Shown one piece after another: positions 58,460 through 64,000 of a stretch of 64,000 nt of DNA. The stretch's first letter is position 1; every line of letters begins with the position of its first letter. Source of the stretch: Zygnema cylindricum. Taxonomy: Eukaryota; Streptophyta; Zygnematophyceae; Zygnematales; Zygnemataceae. The notes beneath the pieces are model-generated. The model saw only the letters and a program-made list of their open reading frames with translations, searched no databases and had not been told where the DNA came from. The DNA is taken from positions 9,805 to 73,804 of the forward strand of contig JBBHKE010002700.1 in the NCBI GenBank assembly GCA_037447655.1. Direction: 5' to 3'. The translations under genes were made by a program, and so were the position numbers.

Positions 58460-58555
58460 GTTGTCCATAAATGATGTTAACACAAATGGCAGGGAACATA
58501 TCCAAAAGGAATGATGATATCTTTATAATACTGATGAACTCCTGATATGGACAAC
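58460..58555 (+). ncRNA. Box C/D snoRNA-like unit 2
   Basis: A perfect 10-bp terminal stem, GTTGTCCATA with TATGGACAAC, directly flanks ATGATGT (box C, 58471-58477) and CTGA (box D, 58542-58545). Inside are ATGATGA (C'-like) and ATACTGATGAACT directly before box D, conserved in all units. About 96 nt, a usual snoRNA length. Confidence 0.55.
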
Positions 58556-58789
58556 ATAGTTTTTTTCTATTTTAGTCTGGAAGTGTGGAGGCTGATGTTG
58601 AGGTTGAAGTAATTTGTGAAAGTGTCTTGGTGGAATAGTCAGAAGGAAAGGAGGTGTGGGAGGGGACAGGAGAGAAGAGAGAAGGGGTAGGGGAAACGGG
58701 AGTAGAGGAGTGGAGAGGCGAGAGGAAGAGGAGAGGGGTAATGGTGAAACTTTGCTAGGACATATCATAGGAAAAGATGGCTTAAAGAG

Positions 58790-58884
58790 GTTGTCCATAA
58801 ATGATGTTAACATGAAAGGCAGGGAACATATCCGAAAGGACTGATGAGTTTCTCAAATACTGATGAACTTCTGATCTGGGCAAT
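58790..58884 (+). ncRNA. Box C/D snoRNA-like unit 3
   Basis: The terminal stem GTTGTCCA pairs with TGGGCAAT with one G-U. Box C is ATGATGT, box D CTGA at 58871-58874, and an internal CTGATGA is present. GGCAGGGAACATATCC is shared with units 2 and 4. Confidence 0.5.
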
Positions 58885-59043
58885 CTCTTTTAGCTTGTAT
58901 TTTTTTTGTTCGACAAGATAAATTGGATTAAAGTTTTTGAAGTGTGGATCAAAGTTTTGGGAACTTTTATTGGAGAAAAGTCAAATTTGACGTTAATTTG
59001 AAGTAGAAACAGAGAGGACTTAATCTTCTTTGAAAATAAAAAG

Positions 59044-59140
59044 TGTTGTTCACATATGATGACTAGCTTGAATGGCAGGGAACATATCCGTAAGGAATGC
59101 TGAATTTTGATATACTGATGAACTCTGATGTGAACAACAC
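59044..59140 (+). ncRNA. Box C/D snoRNA-like unit 4
   Basis: The best unit: stem GTTGTTCACA/TGTGAACAAC, box C a perfect ATGATGA, internal GCTGA (D'-like) and TGATGA (C'-like), and box D CTGA at 59125-59128. The stem continues outward to a 24-bp perfect inverted repeat (59032-59055 with 59129-59152). I could not assign an rRNA or snRNA target. It might instead be a small foldback transposon. Confidence 0.55.
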
Positions 59141-59159
59141 TTTTTATTTTCCGCAGATG

Positions 59160-60170
59160 GCTTTGTGGTTTTGTGAAAATTAGCGTTGTAAAGCTGAGAG
59201 TGTCGGAAATATTTTAACTGGTTGGGAAGGGTTTGAGAGGAGGATATGAATCTAACCCACAGATCTTTAACAAACAAAAGTAGGGAAATAAGTTTGTTTG
59301 CATCCATCCCTTTTTTTCTTATTTTAGATTTTCAAATGTGTCTGAGTGCACGTTTTTAATCCTCTCTTACCTATTTTCAGTTGTTTCCCTGCCTAATTCC
59401 ATCTTATATACTGATAATGGATATGATGTGGGTTTTTAACTGTGAGTCTGAAACTTTAGAACTGTGTTTGCATCCGGATTTTGCAGGAGCTTTGAATACT
59501 TTCGTTAACTCCTTCAGAAGAATTTTTACTCCATCAATGGATAAGGAAAACATCAGTCCTAATCTCTGTCCTTTCACGAGGAGCTGGGGAAAGGTTCTTT
59601 TAATTTTTTGATAAATTTTGCAAAAGTTGAATCGGAATTAATTTTTATTCGATAGATTTGTAAAGTGGCACTGGGTTTGTCTTTGATTTCATAAATTTAT
59701 GAAAATGAAGCAAAATTTTCTCAAAGTTAGTTGATTCATACAGGTTTATTTTTGCTTTTAAGGATATTCAAATAGAAGCAGGGATGGTCTTCCTATAGAA
59801 TTGCAGAGTTACCTCTTTCTTTTTCTTTTGCTTCATTTGACCCTTTTGTACATATCAATTCAAATAATTTCAAAGAGCAGGATTTTTTTTTTTTTTTTTA
59901 TTTAATGCTTTCTTCTGTTCAGACCAATTTTTTTTATTTCTTTTGGTTTTGCTTGGATTCACATAACAGTAGTGTGGAATCTTATTTAAGGCTGAATTAT
60001 GGAATAGTGGAAATCATGTATGGTTTGTGCATGTTTAAAGCTGGAGTATTGCCACTTAGAGTGTGCCATTAGATCCGTTCACCACACTATGATCCTCCTC
60101 TTACTTTTGCTTCCCTTGATTTTCCTTGGTCTAAAATAGTCACGGTGTATCTATTTCATAAGCTACCAAT
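59160..60170. other. Intergenic, no supported gene
   Basis: An open stretch at about 59381-59611 with GT/AG-like borders was considered as an exon but shows no family resemblance. T-rich sequence otherwise. Confidence 0.35.
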
Positions 60171-60174
60171 ATAA

Positions 60175-61065
60175 TGTAAAACTTTATTAAAAAAGAACCT
60201 GAGTGGTAAATCATTTGAGAGTACATGGAACATCAAAACAAAGGCAAATACGAAATTGAAAAATCGGATACGGGTAGAAGCAAACAAAAAAGTAAAAATA
60301 CGTGGCAAGAATGAAACTACCACACAAATAAGGGCAAGCCAACAAAAGACATCGAAAGGGACAGCAAATATGAAATCAAAATGAAATAGTGCATCCAAAA
60401 CCCCTTAAGTTCCCTAGACTTCACATAGTATGCTGAGGCAGTGCCAAAATAAGACAATGTTCCATATCAGTTTGTCTATCCGGAAAACCAAACGACAACA
60501 AGAAGTAAAGACGAAAGCATAAAAACGCCTTATAACCACTCCTTTTAAAAGAACGCCGACCACAAGTGCGGAGGAACTTGTTCAAAACAACTCCTGAACG
60601 AGGAAATATCTCGATTGCCGACAGGATAAATTCGTCGATAGAATCACGGTGTGCACAATCACGCTCTTTCTTAGCACCGTCACGCGAAGCCGCTCCACCG
60701 TGCCGAGCCGCATGTGAGGCAAGCTTCGCCTAAACAATATTCTAAAAATACGAAGGTCAGCATCAAGTAAACCAGTATCAACCTGAAACCTCCCAACAAA
60801 AAAAAAAAAAAAAACTGGGAAGCAATAGCCACAAAGAGTCGCGAATAGTGTCGTGTCTGGGTCAACTATTCTTTATGGGAGCAACGAAGCAAATGGATGC
60901 CATCAGGCTTAAGGACATGATCACACGAGCAATTGAGAGGGTTGGGTAATTGTGCATGAGGTGGGCTACGCCTGAACTCGAGGACGGTGGTGAATTGAGG
61001 TGGTGTGAACAGTAGAGTGGAAAAAAAAGATCTAGTTAGTAACCAAGACCCAAAACCAAGGGTGT
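60175..61065 (-). mobile_element. 3' part of a non-LTR retroelement
   Basis: Begins on the plus strand with ACTTTATTAAAAAAGAACC (the 3' end). The minus strand encodes ASHAARHGGAASRDGAKKE, AHRDSIDEF and VLNKFLRTCGRR, matching the C-terminal region of the element at 29665. An A18 tract interrupts the frame at about 60800. It is 5'-truncated and inactive. Confidence 0.6.
60921..61063. repeat. Direct repeat, copy 1 (about 140 bp)
   Basis: From CACACGAGCAATTGAGAGG to ACCAAGACCCAAAACCAAGG. It is nearly identical to 62105-62243. This copy lies at the 5' (inner) end of the non-LTR fragment. Confidence 0.85.
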
Positions 61066-62098
61066 AGAAATTAATGGTTTTAAAGTATTTTCTAGGTCTG
61101 AATAGAAATAAAGAAGCCGAGGCAGTCTACCTCTAACTTCTCTCTCCAAACTCTCAAACATGTCGCAGTCACTGAGAAATTGGAGAGGAAGCTAGAGCCA
61201 TGGCTACCTAGGCTATCCTGAGGTTTACGGGACATTTATACTAGTTAGAGAGGAGATTATTTACTAAAAGGTATATGCCGGCCACAATTGATCCTAGTAC
61301 CTGCCGGCCGACAGATAGTAGGGAGCTGGTAGCCTAACCGTTAGGTCTAGAAGTAGTCTTACGTATTATATAGTACGATAATTAATTAAACATTAATTCG
61401 TAGGATAAATCATTTAACTATAACTGTTAACGAGATACATAGATCTGGTATGTAAAAATACGAATTGCGGTACGGATAAAGAATCAATACCGCGCATAGA
61501 TTTCGTAAGCGAAACAAATACCGCGCATGTATTTATTACGGCTACGATCAAATACGAGTTTAATCGGACGGCCGGAATTAGCGCCGAGATCGCGGAAGAT
61601 GAATTTGGCGGTTTGTGGGCATCGCCACATCGGATGACACGTGGCGATGTCACATTGGAGCACGGCATCTCCGAGGATTAAAGGAGCGAATCCGGACATA
61701 CCACGTGTCGACATTTAGGGCATGTCGTACAGTGTCCGTACATACAGTACACCGGCAGCTGTACTTTTGCGTACGGAACTGTAATCTGATTGGTTCCGTA
61801 CATCAGTAGATAGAGTCTGTGAGAGAGAACGGACTTAGAAAAATTAGAAGATAGGACCCTCTCTCCCAGAGAGCTTCTGTACAAAAGGTCAACTTTGACC
61901 CTCCATAACTTACTACTCAGGGGAGCAAATTCAGAGATTCTTTTTGCTATCGACTCAGGGGAGTCTTCTCTTCACAAGGGTGAAGTTGGTCAGGTTTTTG
62001 TCTGTCAGGGTGGCAGTTATTTTTGCCGAAACATAAAGGGGTCAGGGTTATCCTAGAGGCTTCTTCGAAGCTGTCCACTCTGAGGACTTATGGAGGTC
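61066..62098. other. Insert between the two direct repeats, no gene seen
   Basis: About 1.03 kb with higher CG content near 61500-61800. There is no recognisable coding, and no inverted ends were found. Confidence 0.4.
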
Positions 62099-62104
62099 TC
62101 ATCA

Positions 62105-62243
62105 CACGAGCAATTGAGAGGGTTGGGTAATTGTTCATGAGGTGGGCTACGCCTGAACTCGAGGACGGTGGTGAATTGAGGTGGTGTGAACAGTAGAGTG
62201 GAAAAAAAAGATGTAGTTAGTAACCAAGACACAAAACCAAGGG
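62105..62243. repeat. Direct repeat, copy 2 (about 140 bp)
   Basis: Differs from 60921-61063 by only a few substitutions. It is not followed by the rest of the non-LTR fragment. Confidence 0.85.
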
Positions 62244-62559
62244 CGGGTGAAACATCACATGGTAACATATTTTTACAATTGTGCCACATTTACATCAATA
62301 TTTAGTTTTTCAGTTTTGGCGTTGCCGCCCCTTTTTGTTCCCATGGACTCAGATGGTTTACCATCACGCTTTTTTATGAAGTCCAAATTTTTTCTTTCTC
62401 TTTTTAATTTAAACGTTATTCTATTTTGCGTTCACGATGTCCACACCATTCATCGGAAATCTTATTATTAACATTAACACAGTAATCATATTATTTACTT
62501 GTTAGTCGTTAATAACGATTTAATCGATATGGAAAATACTTAATGAAGGTAGCACGATG

Positions 62560-63020
62560 GTAAACAATCCGAGTACACAATGACAAAAAAGCAACAAGAA
62601 AACTGAAAAGTCAAATGTGGCGGAAACAAATTAAAAGGAAAAGGAGTCTAAAACAAAAAAAAATAACACACAAACAGAGGCAAGCCAACATTGAAAGGGA
62701 TGACAAGCACAAAAAACTACATCATAAAAGCATTCTAGAAAAAAAAACTACCAAACCATATCTTGATATAGTTTAAATAGTTACTAAAAGGAACTCCGCA
62801 ATCCCTCATGCGTCACCTTTGAGCAAAACAGCATCAATCCCTTTTGAATGAAAAATATGTTGAACCTCCCACCATACAGATTACCCTCGCTCAAAAGCAA
62901 CGATGGCTATAGTGGCGCAACATCGTCATGTTCCTGAACCAACTACTCCCCCATGGGAGCAGCGAATCAACTTTATGGGAGGCTGGTGGACAAGGTCGCA
63001 CGAGCTAACGAGAGAGCCTA
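62560..63020 (-). mobile_element. Non-LTR retroelement remnant
   Basis: Plus-strand words AGGCAAGCCAACA, CTCCCCCATGGGAGCAGCGAA and CGCACGAGC-AACGAGAGAGC match the 3' part of the elements at 60175 and 29665, with large internal deletions. No intact frame remains. Confidence 0.5.
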
Positions 63021-63170
63021 GAAATGGTTTAGTTTATGTCAGTGATATACATGGTGATATACAACAACCGACCCTTATTACTGCTTTGTAGTATTTTGAT
63101 ACACCATGTCAACCATCGTATGTTAGCTGTATCGGCGTCAATGGATCCGAAACCCCTTCCGATAGAACTA

Positions 63171-63376
63171 CACCGCGTATCGCTATTAGTGTTAATCACC
63201 TAAAACATCTTTTCTTCGTACACGCTTGTCGGATTATGGATCTGACGACGGCAATTACAAGCTAAGATTCTCATCTTTCGATTGGTGGTCTTTTATGTGA
63301 AAATTGGACAAGTGTGAAAGGAGAAAAAATGTTTTAATGGCGAATTTTTTTTTAACACTAATAGCGATACACTGTG
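63171..63376. mobile_element. TA-flanked mariner-like MITE, 206 bp
   Basis: Ends CACCGCGTATCGCTATTAGTG and CACTAATAGCGATACACTGTG, flanked by TA (63169-63170 and 63377-63378). The interior has the AAAACATCTTTTCT inverted repeat of the element at 731. Confidence 0.75.
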
Positions 63377-63398
63377 TAGAGTACAGTTCAGTACAGTA

Positions 63399-63900
63399 CA
63401 CCGCACATCGTAATTAGAGTAATGAAAAAATTAGAGTAAAAAAAGAGAAAAAAATAATTAGAGTAATCTACTCTAATTTATGTGATAGAACTGTTTCAGA
63501 AAGGAATTTACTCTAATTTATGCGATGTACTCTAATTTGGCAAGTTAATATCCTCTACTGTAAATAAGATATTCGTACAGAATCTGACAAAACGTACAGT
63601 TTATCGTCACTATGACGTTTGCACTACGCGGATTGTTAAAACGCAGTTACATGATAATGGCTTGTATTACATCATTATTTGTACTTTTTTTATTTATAAA
63701 AGTACAATTTTGCACGGACGGGAGTCATCCGTACTCCACACTATTTAAAACAAACATATATTTGAATTAAAAACGCTAATTAAACCTTACCTTAAATAGT
63801 ATAATGAAAAAATTAGAATCATTTACTCTATTTGATGTGATAGAGTCGAAATTTCGAGCGACCGAATTAGAGTAATTTACTCTAATTACGATTCGCGGTG
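63399..63900. mobile_element. Mariner-like MITE, 502 bp, second copy
   Basis: Ends CACCGCACATCGTAATTAG and CTAATTACGATTCGCGGTG, flanked by TA (63397-63398 and 63901-63902). It is close to identical in layout and sequence to 55624-56124. Confidence 0.85.
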
Positions 63901-64000
63901 TACTGTACTGTAATGTTGTACTTCTGTAGCCACTTATCGATTATGATTTGTACTTTTTTGGACCTAGCTATAATCAATATAGCAGTTCGATACATCGGAA

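Noticed and set aside
59381-59611. Possible exon (NTFVNSFRRIFTPSMDKENISP) with AG and GT borders
   Set aside because: No family resemblance and no partner exons; chance splice-like borders are common.
1-64000. CRISPR arrays, bacterial operons or organelle DNA
   Set aside because: Introns with GT-AG borders, plant nuclear gene families and MITEs throughout; no spaced direct-repeat arrays of CRISPR type.

Overview
The window is nuclear DNA of a streptophyte. The host genes are split by GT-AG introns of 0.1 to 3.5 kb, their closest remembered relatives are land-plant proteins, and one gene carries the paired upstream ORFs that are a hallmark of plant S-adenosylmethionine decarboxylase (AdoMetDC) leaders. 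The DNA is AT-rich, gene-poor and full of small DNA transposons and decayed retroelements. I cannot name the species. A retroelement carrying a DNA methyltransferase module hints at a charophyte alga or an early-diverging land plant, because such elements have been reported from charophytes.

Four host genes can be rebuilt exon by exon, and every coding phase closes. (1) 9116-17383, plus strand: a copper-transporting P1B ATPase of the HMA5 type, 8 exons, about 1015 residues. (2) 21604-24790, minus strand: one protein of about 944 residues that joins AdoMetDC to ornithine decarboxylase (ODC), preceded by a spliced leader with a tiny and a small uORF. (3) 36722-42511, minus strand: phosphoribosylglycinamide formyltransferase, 5 exons, about 341 residues, probably organelle-targeted. 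(4) 48251-56637, plus strand: exportin-T (PAUSED/LOS1 type), 13 exons, about 1038 residues.

Around them: 1-9100 is mostly MITEs (hAT-like, Harbinger-like, and TA-flanked mariner-like), a decayed serine/proline-repeat pseudogene, and the 3' end of a non-LTR element. 17384-21600 holds a minisatellite and a 1.5-kb tandem duplication that copied part of the last exon of the fusion gene. 27545-34860 is a retroelement graveyard: non-LTR reverse-transcriptase fragments and a gag-protease-DNA methyltransferase relic. 39400-44300 contains hAT, Harbinger and mariner-like MITEs, some nested, one with a C31-GCGC-G36 core. 58160-59150 has four tandem units that look like box C/D snoRNA genes. 60170-63900 is again non-LTR debris and MITEs.

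The host genes do not form a pathway cluster. The most interesting locus is the AdoMetDC-ODC fusion. It makes both inputs of the aminopropyl-transfer reactions (putrescine and decarboxylated AdoMet) in one chain, and it places both activities under the polyamine-sensing uORF system known from plant AdoMetDC. The second is the retroelement-borne methyltransferase. All gene models were built by eye from splice signals and protein family memory; no alignment or database search was run.
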